DNA from: Deltaproteobacteria bacterium
GTDB taxonomy: Bacteria > Desulfobacterota > BSN033 > WVXP01
Length of the DNA stretch: 64,000 nucleotides
Assembly (NCBI GenBank): GCA_019308905.1
Contig: JAFDHF010000041.1
Span: forward strand, 20,443-84,442
Reading direction: 5' to 3'
Part shown: positions 8,728-15,752 of the stretch, piece after piece
Position numbering within the stretch: position 1 is the first letter of the stretch
Layout: every line of letters starts with the position of its first letter
Translations under genes and position numbers: made by a program
The notes under the pieces: generated by a model
The model's input: the letters and a program-made list of their open reading frames with translations, nothing else
Database searches by the model: none
What the model was told of the DNA's origin: nothing

Positions 8728-9060
8728 TCAAGGGCGTGAAAGCCTCGCGAGATAACTCAAAAGGTAGTCCCGCTCCTCCTGCCCGAGGGCCTCGAAGTAG
8801 AAACCGGCATCGTATCGCAGATCGAGGCGCTCCCGCCCATGGACGACCCTCCCGACAGGGGAGATCGTGTTCCCCCCGATCACAATGGAGACCTGGATGA
8901 CCTCGCCCACCTTTACGGGAAACACTGTCTCAATCCTGACCCCTCCCAGGCTAAGGTCTACAGTATTGCTTGTCCTCGTCCGGCCGTTGTAGCTGAAGCT
9001 CACATGGTGCGATGCAGAAAACCGGCGATGTTTTCGGCGTTCTTTCATGATTCGGCCCAT
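8728..9060 (-). CDS. PilZ-domain protein
   Basis: A small single PilZ domain: RRKHRR near the N-terminus and DLSLGGVRI about 30 residues later, matching the RxxxR and (D/N)xSxxG cyclic-di-GMP motifs. It should bind cyclic di-GMP and influence surface, motility or polysaccharide functions; the target is not visible. A TTG lies further upstream at 9093, but the ATG at 9060 (or 9048, giving MKERRKHRR) is more plausible. A neighbouring degenerate GGDEF-like gene and a GGDEF cyclase at 39.7 kb fit active cyclic-di-GMP signalling. Confidence 0.85.
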   Translation of the reverse strand: MGRIMKERRKHRRFSASHHVSFSYNGRTRTSNTVDLSLGGVRIETVFPVKVGEVIQVSIVIGGNTISPVGRVVHGRERLDLRYDAGFYFEALGQEERDYLLSYLARLSRP

Positions 9061-9126
9061 CACAGCATGTGAAAAAACGGCAACAATGACCAAACAGCAA
9101 CCGGCGCTTTTTTAGCAAAAAGAAAC

Positions 9127-9184
9127 CGACCTGTCAAGAAAAAAATCCCAACCAGCGACCTGTCAAGAAAAAAATCCCAACCAG
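9127..9184. repeat. Perfect tandem duplication of a 29-bp unit
   Basis: Two exact adjacent copies (9127-9155 and 9156-9184) of a unit that begins CGACCTGTCAAG, continues with seven A residues and ends TCCCAACCAG. Confidence 0.9.
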
Positions 9185-9191
9185 GAAACAA

Positions 9192-9352
9192 GGGGTCAAG
9201 TCTCGTTTTGAGTCTTACTCCCTAATCAAACAACCGCCCTCATCCCCTCCTAGAACCAACCTGCAGCCACCAAGAAGACAGGTCTATACAGAGCGAAGTA
9301 TTTGATCTTCAAAGAGAAGCCCTCCAAAAGACTCAAGACTAGGCTTGACCCC
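9192..9352. repeat. Palindromic MITE/REP-like element, copy 1
   Basis: About 161 bp bounded by GGGGTCAAG and CTTGACCCC. The terminal inverted repeats extend over about 25 bp with three mismatches. The whole element recurs inverted at 10339-10500. It has no coding capacity and was probably moved in trans. Confidence 0.75.
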
Positions 9353-9658
9353 GCTCCCCTAATGTTCCCGTCGCAGAGCCACTAACACCTATATCTATAT
9401 GCCACAATTTGTATCTTCGGTTCCAGGCGGTGTTCAATTCGTAACCTCTAAACTTCGTACTCTCTTCATGGGGTTGGGCCTCCTTTGCTTTTTTCCCCTG
9501 CCAGGGCTTGTCGCATTCCGGCTAAGGCTCAACACGCAAAACCACTTCCACGGCAATTTCAGGTCAGCACCTCTTAAATCAACGTTCATGGTGAACTGAT
9601 AATTCAAGACCTGACCCCAAGTTCCAAGTTCCACGAGTTCCAGCAAGTTCCAGGTTAC
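9353..9658. other. Non-coding stretch with GTTCCA repeats
   Basis: No gene is supported. At 9621-9652, just past the end of the RelE gene, the hexamer GTTCCA occurs four times at 7- to 10-base spacing. A REP-like GACCTGACCCC lies just before it. Confidence 0.4.
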
Positions 9659-9940
9659 TCAATCTGGGACAGACCGCCCCCTCCGGCCCCAGGCATCCAC
9701 GATATCATGCGGGCCGATATCGAGAAGCATGAAACCATCCTCATAAGGTCTGAAGATCACCCGGTACCGGAGGTCCACTCTGAATTCCCGGTAAGGCGTA
9801 TTGACAATGCGGCGGGTTCTTAGAGAACGGTGTTTTTGGTTTTCAATGAATAAAAGAATCTGTTTGTGAAACCTGTTTCTGACCCTATCTGGAAGCTTCC
9901 CGTAACTCTTCTTGAACCTGTCAGACCGGTAGATCTTCAC
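9659..9940 (-). CDS. RelE/ParE-family toxin
   Basis: A 93-residue toxin-like protein. The start MKIYRSDRFKKSYGKLPDRV, the mid YREFRVDLRYRVIFRP strands and the LLDIGPHD segment match the RelE/ParE fold. Members cut ribosome-bound mRNA or inhibit gyrase; which applies here is not visible. It overlaps the antitoxin gene by four bases (ATGA), typical of translational coupling. The antitoxin comes first, which is the usual order. Confidence 0.85.
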   Translation of the reverse strand: MKIYRSDRFKKSYGKLPDRVRNRFHKQILLFIENQKHRSLRTRRIVNTPYREFRVDLRYRVIFRPYEDGFMLLDIGPHDIVDAWGRRGRSVPD

Positions 9941-10218
9941 TCTTCGTCAAGTTCCTTTATAAGCTCATCTGCTGAGTCGAATTCCTTGTATCGACCGGCC
10001 TTCACGTCTTCCTCAGCCTCTTTGATTCTTTCCTGCCAGGGTTTTGTCCAGAACCACGCCTGGTCAGCCGGGATCTCCTTGACGGGTTTGATGATGATCT
10101 CGTTCCCGTGCAGCGACACCATGACCCGGTCGCCCACTTCGAGGGGAAAGGGATATTTCTCCCGGATTGATTTCGGGATCGTAATACTGTGTTTCGTGCG
10201 GATCTTTACGGTTTCCAT
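9937..10218 (-). CDS. AbrB/MazE-type antitoxin
   Basis: An N-terminal swapped-hairpin DNA-binding domain (KIRTKHSITIPKSIREKY, then GDRVMVSLHGNEIIIKP) with an acidic C-terminal tail (EEDVKAGRYKEFDSADELIKELDEE) that should wrap and neutralise the toxin. The pairing of an AbrB-type antitoxin with a RelE-type toxin is less common than RelB or Phd partners. The ATG at 10218 (CAGGA upstream) is preferred to a TTG at 10230. Confidence 0.85.
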   Translation of the reverse strand: METVKIRTKHSITIPKSIREKYPFPLEVGDRVMVSLHGNEIIIKPVKEIPADQAWFWTKPWQERIKEAEEDVKAGRYKEFDSADELIKELDEE

Positions 10219-10235
10219 AGTCCTGTCCAAAAGTA

Positions 10236-10281
10236 GTACAGTATTTTTGTATAATTATAGTACAAATCTCAGAAAAGTCAA
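10236..10281 (-). promoter_or_regulatory. Promoter and likely operator of the AbrB-RelE operon
   Basis: Minus strand carries TTGACT (10276-10281), a 16-base spacer and TATAAT (10254-10259). An imperfect palindrome with GTAC at both ends (10236-10263) covers the -10 region and start site, suitable for autorepression by the AbrB-type antitoxin. Confidence 0.65.
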
Positions 10282-10338
10282 CCCCGCGAGTATAAAGGGT
10301 TTTTGGAGTTGTACGCGGGTTTTCATCTTCATAGATTT

Positions 10339-10500
10339 GGGCTCAAGTCTCGACTTGAGTCTTTTGGAGAGCTTCTCTTTGAAGATCGAATACTTCGCTT
10401 TGTATGCTCCTGTCTCCTTGCTGGCTCCAGGTTGGTTTTAGGAGGGCATGAGCGCGGTTGTCTGATTAGGCAGTAAGACTCAAAACGAGATTTGACCCCT
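10339..10500. repeat. Palindromic MITE/REP-like element, copy 2
   Basis: An inverted, somewhat diverged copy of 9192-9352. Matching pieces include the CTTCTCTTTGAAGATC and ACTTCGCT segments and the right end AAGACTCAAAACGAG. Together with copy 1 it brackets the toxin-antitoxin genes. Confidence 0.75.
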
Positions 10501-10504
10501 TGGG

Positions 10505-11365
10505 CTACCAGACGGGCTGGGTCCAGGCTCGCCGGAGCGACCGATCCTCCACTGCGACCCGTGCATAGGATCGGATCTCCCCGGGAATTGTCACCTCGTA
10601 CTCCGAAACCGTCGGCATCTCACCCGGCAAGGTCTCCTTTCGCCCGACATACCCCCCATCGCCGAAAAGGGCCATACGCTGCATCGGCTCTTGCGCCTTG
10701 ACGTAGAGACTGTCTTCTCCCGCCCGGATCACCTCGATCCTCGGCCCGCTCGTCGAATAGAACCGCCCCTCTCTCAAGGCCTTCAAGATAGCTCCTTCGC
10801 TCAACTCGTCCGCCCAGACCTGCACGAACCCACGCCCGTAGTCCTGGATCCTGTGGCAGTCATCGTCGGCCACCCCGTAGACCCTCCTCCCTTCCTGGAG
10901 GAGAAGGTCCCAGAAATGGACGTTGTCCGCCGAGAGCTCCCTTTCACTGGTGCCGTTCCAGATCTCGATAAGGGGGTAATCGCCGAGCTCCAGGGCCCGG
11001 CGCAGGGACATGCGCGTCCAGTGAGGATGGCAGAGAACAGGCACCCCTCCCTGTGCGTTTGTCCAGTCGATCACCCTCTGGGTATCCCCCGTCTCTCCGG
11101 CTCCCCGGACCCCGAGGGCAAGCACGTGTTCACGGCCACCCGAGCCGGAGACCTCGACGGAATTGAAGACCGCGAACCCCGGACTAGACAGGGAGGAATG
11201 GTCGTTCCACACGTCATGGTCGGTTATGAAGAGAAAATCGAAGCCCAACGCCCTGTAGCGGTCGCAACATTCCTCCGGACTGAGCCGCCCGTCTGAAAAG
11301 GTGGTGTGAACGTGGAGTGCGCCCCTGTAGCTCGGTCCTGATAACTCAAAGGGTCGTAACTTCAT
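10505..11365 (-). CDS. PHP-domain metal-dependent phosphoesterase
   Basis: A polymerase-and-histidinol-phosphatase superfamily protein. Metal-ligand motifs are visible: HVHTTFSDG near residue 17, ITDHD near residue 47, CHPHW in the middle and DDDCH near residue 165. The last 80 residues look like a beta-rich domain. Such stand-alone proteins hydrolyse phosphoesters of small molecules or nucleotides; the substrate is unknown here. The ATG at 11365 has AAGGA eight bases upstream; an in-frame extension to 11455 lacks family similarity. The stop is only a few bases from the edge of repeat copy 2. Confidence 0.85.
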   Translation of the reverse strand: MKLRPFELSGPSYRGALHVHTTFSDGRLSPEECCDRYRALGFDFLFITDHDVWNDHSSLSSPGFAVFNSVEVSGSGGREHVLALGVRGAGETGDTQRVIDWTNAQGGVPVLCHPHWTRMSLRRALELGDYPLIEIWNGTSERELSADNVHFWDLLLQEGRRVYGVADDDCHRIQDYGRGFVQVWADELSEGAILKALREGRFYSTSGPRIEVIRAGEDSLYVKAQEPMQRMALFGDGGYVGRKETLPGEMPTVSEYEVTIPGEIRSYARVAVEDRSLRRAWTQPVW

Positions 11366-11669
11366 GGTCTCATCCTTTCTTTTCCAGCAAAGGGAACAAT
11401 CACACCAAGTATCTGCCCCTTGCTTTTCTCGCCGTCCCCTCTTTTCTACTCCCATCCGAGAAACATGTCCACACCTATTTAGTCGGCATTGAGAAATCCC
11501 GGTGCAGTGAACGCGAGGAGATTTGTGGACCGGCCGGCGCGATGAGACCGAGTTTCGAAGCTCGAGTCCACTTCAGGCGGGAAGGCTCTGCATAGGCCGG
11601 GAGATTCCTAGAGAGAGCATAACCTGCATCTTTCGGTGACGCTTACCTAGTAACACGGCGGTGGTCCGT
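11366..11669. other. Non-coding stretch between divergent genes
   Basis: I see no gene, clear hairpin or repeat in this stretch. It should hold the promoter of the PHP gene. Confidence 0.4.
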
Positions 11670-11698
11670 TTGACCATGGTCATTGGCTATAGTATGAT
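11670..11698 (+). promoter_or_regulatory. Sigma-70 promoter of the Phd-VapC operon
   Basis: TTGACC (11670-11675), 17-base spacer, TATGAT (11693-11698), giving a start near 11705 and a leader of about 29 bases. Confidence 0.65.
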
Positions 11699-11733
11699 TA
11701 AGGCAGAACCGTCAATGAAAAACGGATCCCAAG

Positions 11734-12222
11734 ATGCAGGAGACAATACCAATTTCAAAGTTCAAGGCCACCTGCCTGCGCCTTTTGGACAACGTCAAGA
11801 AGACCGGGAAATCAATCCTGGTGACGCGCAAAGGCGAGCCCGTCGCGCTGGTAACACCGCCTCCACCTCCTCCTCAACCTGATCGATGGCTGGGCTGTAT
11901 GAGGGATAGTATCAAGATTACAGGTGATATCATATCTCCCCCATTGGATGAAAAAGAGTGGGAGGCATTGAAAGATCGAGGCTGCTCCTTGATACGCACA
12001 TTATTCTCTGGAGTGCCGCTGAGCCTGAGCGACTCCCCCAAAAGCTCGCAGAGGAGCTGGAAAGCGCATCAAATGAACTCTGGTTTTCTCCAATCAGCGT
12101 ATGGGAGATTCTCTTGTTGGCCGAAAAAGGGCATATTTCCTTCACCTCAGACATTGAAAGATCAGTACGTGATATTTTTCAAAAGATTCCTCTCAGGGAG
12201 GCAGCCATCAACAGGGAAGTAG
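11734..12222 (+). CDS. Phd/YefM-type antitoxin with an abnormally long reading frame
   Basis: The first 80 residues match a Phd-family antitoxin: ISKFKATCLRLLDNVKKTGK, VTRKGEPVALV, then the toxin-binding tail GDIISPPLDEKEWEALK. A Phd of this type normally stops at that point, where the toxin gene begins. Here no stop occurs and the frame continues for about 80 more residues (rich in S, K and W) out of frame with the VapC gene, ending at 12222. The extension has no recognisable fold, so loss of the original stop is inferred. The antitoxin may still work if the tail is tolerated. Confidence 0.7.
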   Translation: MQETIPISKFKATCLRLLDNVKKTGKSILVTRKGEPVALVTPPPPPPQPDRWLGCMRDSIKITGDIISPPLDEKEWEALKDRGCSLIRTLFSGVPLSLSDSPKSSQRSWKAHQMNSGFLQSAYGRFSCWPKKGIFPSPQTLKDQYVIFFKRFLSGRQPSTGK

Positions 12223-12371
12223 CGATTCAAGCCCGTTTTGTTAATCTTCCCCACCAGGACCCCGCTGACCGATTTCTGGCAGCCACTGCGTTTGTGTACG
12301 ACCTGATCCTGGTTACCGCCGATAGAAGAATCATCGCCGCTGAATCCGTTCCGGTCCTGGCAGCGGTCTGA
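11958..12371 (+). CDS. VapC-like PIN-domain toxin
   Basis: A PIN-domain ribonuclease toxin. LLLDTHIILW carries the first acidic residue, SVWEILLL the second, and HQDPADRFLAATA plus LVTADRRI the third and fourth positions of the acidic active site. The likely start is a GTG at 11958, overlapping the antitoxin frame by 265 bases; no ATG precedes the first motif. The catalytic residues are complete, so the toxin is probably active and needs the upstream antitoxin. Confidence 0.85.
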   Translation: MGGIERSRLLLDTHIILWSAAEPERLPQKLAEELESASNELWFSPISVWEILLLAEKGHISFTSDIERSVRDIFQKIPLREAAINREVAIQARFVNLPHQDPADRFLAATAFVYDLILVTADRRIIAAESVPVLAAV

Positions 12372-12391
12372 TATTCATACGGGTTGCCGCT

Positions 12392-13162
12392 TTGATCAGT
12401 ATCGGTGATTGTCTACCTCGATTTGAAGACGCTTTGAACTTCCAAAGACCGATTATCATAGCCCACCGGGGGGCTTCTGCCTATGCAGAAGACAATACCC
12501 TCGAATCATTCGAGGAGGCCCTCCGCGCCGGGGCCGACATGATCGAGTTCGATGTGAGAAGGACGAAAGATGGTATCCTTATAGCCCATCACGACCGGTT
12601 CGTCCACGGCAAACCCGTCAGCGGACTCACATACGGGGAGATCGAGGAAGACCTCCGGGCAAGACACGTCCATGTGCCCAGATTGGAAGAGGTGCTCGAC
12701 TTTGCAAGGGGAAGGATCGGGATGGACGTGGAGATCAAGGAGGAGGGATACGAAGACCAGCTCATCGAGCTCGTCCGCAGCCGTTTCGGTGAAGACGGGT
12801 TCGTCGTCACCTCCTTCAACGATTCCTCGGTAAGAAGGATAAAGGACGACTTCCCCTGGGTGAGGACCGGGTTGATACTGGGCCGGAAAAAGCCGGACGA
12901 CTATATAGAAACGAGGTTTTCTGAATTCTTTCCCATGAAGAGATGCAGGATCGCGAGGGCGGACTTCCTCGTACCCCACTTCAAGCTCCTGAGATTCGGC
13001 TTTCTGAGTAGGGCGAGAAGGAACAACAAACCCGTCTACGTCTGGACCGTCAACGAAGAGAAGAAGATGGAGCGATTCGCAAGAGACCCCCGGATCGAGG
13101 CCATCATAACGGACAGACCCGATCTGGCCGTGCGTGCGAGAGACAAAACCCTCCGTGTGTAA
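12392..13162 (+). CDS. Glycerophosphodiester phosphodiesterase
   Basis: Hydrolyses glycerophosphodiesters to glycerol-3-phosphate and an alcohol. The GDPD signature is present: AHRGASAYAEDNTLESFEEAL with EFDVRRTKDG and AHHD, and later GMDVEIKEEG. The C-terminal YVWTVNEEKKMERF and ITDRPDL are also typical. No signal peptide is visible, so it acts in the cytoplasm, presumably on diesters brought in by the Ugp system at 20.8-25.0 kb. There is no ATG near the start; TTG at 12392 or 12434 is used. Confidence 0.9.
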   Translation: MISIGDCLPRFEDALNFQRPIIIAHRGASAYAEDNTLESFEEALRAGADMIEFDVRRTKDGILIAHHDRFVHGKPVSGLTYGEIEEDLRARHVHVPRLEEVLDFARGRIGMDVEIKEEGYEDQLIELVRSRFGEDGFVVTSFNDSSVRRIKDDFPWVRTGLILGRKKPDDYIETRFSEFFPMKRCRIARADFLVPHFKLLRFGFLSRARRNNKPVYVWTVNEEKKMERFARDPRIEAIITDRPDLAVRARDKTLRV

Positions 13163-13211
13163 CGCAGGTGCATCCCTCGTGCGTGGTCCTTCTCATCCAC
13201 CGAATCGACCG

Positions 13212-14147
13212 TCACTCTCCACCCACAGTGGCCCGCATGACCGCGAACCCTTCGCTCTCGATGGCCGAGGCCACCCTCTCCTGGAGCTCCCTGCCAGGTG
13301 TGAGGGCCACCATGTATCCTCCCATCCCGCCGCCCGTGAGTTTCGCTCCAAAAGCCCCCTCTCGGAGAGCCAGATCGCACAGGTAGACGAGCTTTTCGTG
13401 GGAAAGCCCCATGTCGATCAGGATCCCGTGGTTGTCGGTCATGATCCTGCCGACCCGTTCCAGGTCGCCAGACTCGAGACACCTCCTCACCTCGAGGGCC
13501 TGTTCCGTGATGGTCCCGAGCCTCGAGGCAAAAAGCTCGGGGTCCCTCTCTTTCTCCCTGTTGACGAGATCGTCGAGGGCCGCCGTGTTCGCCGAAACAC
13601 CGCTGTTTCCCAGGACCACCTCGATGGGCTCCTTGACCTCGATTTTTTCCACGGTCTTTCGGCCGTCTCTAAGCTGAAACAGCATGAGGCCCCCATAGCA
13701 GGAGGCCGTGTTGTCCACACCGCTAGGCACTCCGTGATAGGCGAACTCCCCTTCCCAGGCCACCTGGTTTATCTCGTCGATCGAAAGACCGAGCCCGAAC
13801 TCGTCGTTCAGGGCTCTTGCCAGGGAGACACAACTGGCAGCACTGGCACCGACCCCGCTTCCGGCCAAGAGGGTGCCTTCAAAGGTGATCTTGATAGGGG
13901 TCTTTGCGGCGTCGATCCCCATCACCTCGAGAATCCTGTTGATCGATCTCGCCTGCTGCTCCTTCTTGCTATCCTTGTATCCCGGCACCTCGATCCGATT
14001 GTCCTCAAGCACCCAGCCGCTGCCTCCGGTCCTTTCCACCCTGGCAACGGTCTCGAAGGGGATAGAGGAGACGATGGCCGGAACTCCCTCCAGCACGAAC
14101 TGATCACCGATCAGAATCGTCTTGCCGTAACCCGTTCCTCTCCCCAT
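13212..14147 (-). CDS. GHMP kinase, mevalonate-kinase-like
   Basis: A small-molecule kinase with the three GHMP motifs: GYGKTILIGDQFVLEGVPAI near the N-terminus, GTLLAGSGVGASAASCV in the middle and KLTGGGMGGY near the C-terminus, plus HGVPSGVDNTAS. The overall pattern is closest to mevalonate kinase, but the first motif reads GDQ where mevalonate kinases have GEH. The window also has IspH, the last enzyme of the alternative MEP pathway, so a different substrate is possible. ATG at 14147 with GGGAGG upstream; the gene follows the DHH gene by four bases and is co-transcribed with it. Confidence 0.75.
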   Translation of the reverse strand: MGRGTGYGKTILIGDQFVLEGVPAIVSSIPFETVARVERTGGSGWVLEDNRIEVPGYKDSKKEQQARSINRILEVMGIDAAKTPIKITFEGTLLAGSGVGASAASCVSLARALNDEFGLGLSIDEINQVAWEGEFAYHGVPSGVDNTASCYGGLMLFQLRDGRKTVEKIEVKEPIEVVLGNSGVSANTAALDDLVNREKERDPELFASRLGTITEQALEVRRCLESGDLERVGRIMTDNHGILIDMGLSHEKLVYLCDLALREGAFGAKLTGGGMGGYMVALTPGRELQERVASAIESEGFAVMRATVGGE

Positions 14148-14151
14148 TGCA

Positions 14152-15414
14152 TCATCCTCCCGGACTCGACGAGTGTGTCTCAAGAATCCTTTCCATCTCC
14201 TCGATGAGGCTCTCTTCTTTGCCCTTGGCCACCGTCGTAGCAGCAGTCAGGCTGTGGCAGGCGTCTGAGAACCCGCCGAGCCTGTCGGTCGCATCCGGAA
14301 GGAGCCGGTCGAGTCCCATTGCCCTCTCTCGCCTGATCTCACCTTCCAGATAGGCCGGCACCCGCATGGAGATCTTCACCTGATCCAAGGCCACGGGGCC
14401 GAAACCCGGGATTTCGTCGGGAATGGCCTGAAAGCCTGCAACGTAACGCCCGGGATCTATCCAGTCCGCATTCTTGATGGCATCGCAGAAGGCCCCGATC
14501 GTCTTCACCCCCATGGGGGAAAAGCGGTTCTCCACGTGAAACCATTGAATGTGGGGAGAATACCTGAGGGCTCCGGCCTTGAGTCTTGCAATCTCTGATT
14601 CGAAGGCGCGGGTCCTTGTGGCCTCCAGCTCGCCGGCCATCCTGTCAGACTCTTCCGAAAAACCATCGAGACAAACCCTGACAGCTACTTCCGGCCCTCC
14701 CCTGTAGTATCCGACCCCTCCCAGGACGTCCAGATAGGCCGCAAACCGGTCGCACGGCAGCTCACCCCGGGATGTCCTGAGAATATACCTTTCTCCTCTC
14801 TCCGCCTCCTGGATCTCGAGCCTCCCCTGGCGGACCGCCTCCATGGCTGCCGCCCTGTTCTCGCTCACAAGCCTCCCCTCCACGAAGAACTCATCCCCTA
14901 CGGCCCCCAGGGCCGCGAGATCGGCCATGTCCCGGTTGGCCGGATCGAGGCTCCCGGCAAAGAGATAGCACGTGGTGGAGGCCGAAATGTCCCTGTCTCC
15001 CTTGAGACCGAAAAGATCAGGATCGAGATTATGGACCCTGGGATCGGTCGCCTCCCGGGCCGCATGGTGATCGAGAATCAGGGTGAGATTCCTCCCCCTG
15101 TTCAACCCGGAGAGCATCGGGGCGATTCTCCCGGCGAAGTCTGCGAAAACGAAGATCTGCCCGTCCTCCTCAAAGAGCCTTTCGAGGACCTCCGGATAAG
15201 GCTTCTCCAGGCAGAGACGATGGACCCGGTATCCGTCTCTTTCAAAGGCCCTGGTGAGTATCGCCCCCGAGCAGAGGCCGTCGGCGTCGTTGTGGTGGAA
15301 GATATGAATCTCGTTTTTCGGCCACGCCCTGAGCTCCCCGATCGCCACTTCCACGGCCTCGACCCACGGTTCGATCATTGCCGTAGGACCGTTAGTCCTC
15401 GACGAACTCTCCAT
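14152..15414 (-). CDS. DHH-family phosphoesterase
   Basis: A RecJ/DHH superfamily hydrolase. Early HHNDADGLCSGAIL carries the HxDxDG metal site, FVFADFAG the next acidic residue and ILDHHA the DHH motif. The C-terminal part contains FSPMGVKTIGAF and FGPVALDQVKIS, consistent with a DHHA1-like half. Members cut single-stranded DNA, nano-RNA or cyclic dinucleotides; the substrate here is unknown. The start may be the ATG at 15414, overlapping the upstream gene by 23 bases, or the in-frame ATG at 15378. Confidence 0.8.
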   Translation of the reverse strand: MESSSRTNGPTAMIEPWVEAVEVAIGELRAWPKNEIHIFHHNDADGLCSGAILTRAFERDGYRVHRLCLEKPYPEVLERLFEEDGQIFVFADFAGRIAPMLSGLNRGRNLTLILDHHAAREATDPRVHNLDPDLFGLKGDRDISASTTCYLFAGSLDPANRDMADLAALGAVGDEFFVEGRLVSENRAAAMEAVRQGRLEIQEAERGERYILRTSRGELPCDRFAAYLDVLGGVGYYRGGPEVAVRVCLDGFSEESDRMAGELEATRTRAFESEIARLKAGALRYSPHIQWFHVENRFSPMGVKTIGAFCDAIKNADWIDPGRYVAGFQAIPDEIPGFGPVALDQVKISMRVPAYLEGEIRRERAMGLDRLLPDATDRLGGFSDACHSLTAATTVAKGKEESLIEEMERILETHSSSPGG

Positions 15415-15685
15415 TTTCTATCTCTTTGGACTTGAGGTTCCTGTCCCCGTCGAATCTCATTCGCACCTGGATCGCATTCTTGCAGCGCCCCCCGATTATC
15501 TCCTTGTTCAAGAAGTAGGTGACGCTTCCGTCCTCACCGAAATCCTGCGCGAGGTCGGTCGACTTGTTGATGAAGAGATTGAATATCTCTCCGCAGGCCG
15601 CACAACGGACCTTTAAGAAAAACCCATCCGAAGACCGGGGAGAGGGGCCGCCGCCAAAGAGCTTTTGGGTCAGCTTCTTGAGCAT
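15392..15685 (-). CDS. Small zinc-ribbon-like hypothetical protein
   Basis: A 97-residue protein I cannot assign. A CAAC pair near residue 31 is the only clear metal-site feature, with a single further Cys (GGRCKN) near residue 68. The N-terminus is basic (MLKKLTQKLFGGG) and the C-terminus acidic. It overlaps the DHH gene start by 23 bases, suggesting coupled translation and a related role. Confidence 0.6.
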   Translation of the reverse strand: MLKKLTQKLFGGGPSPRSSDGFFLKVRCAACGEIFNLFINKSTDLAQDFGEDGSVTYFLNKEIIGGRCKNAIQVRMRFDGDRNLKSKEIENGEFVED

Positions 15686-15752
15686 GAAGCGCCTCCTTGA
15701 GACTGTGTATCCCCATTGTAGGCGTTTCCCTGAGGGATTGCAACAGGTCTTG

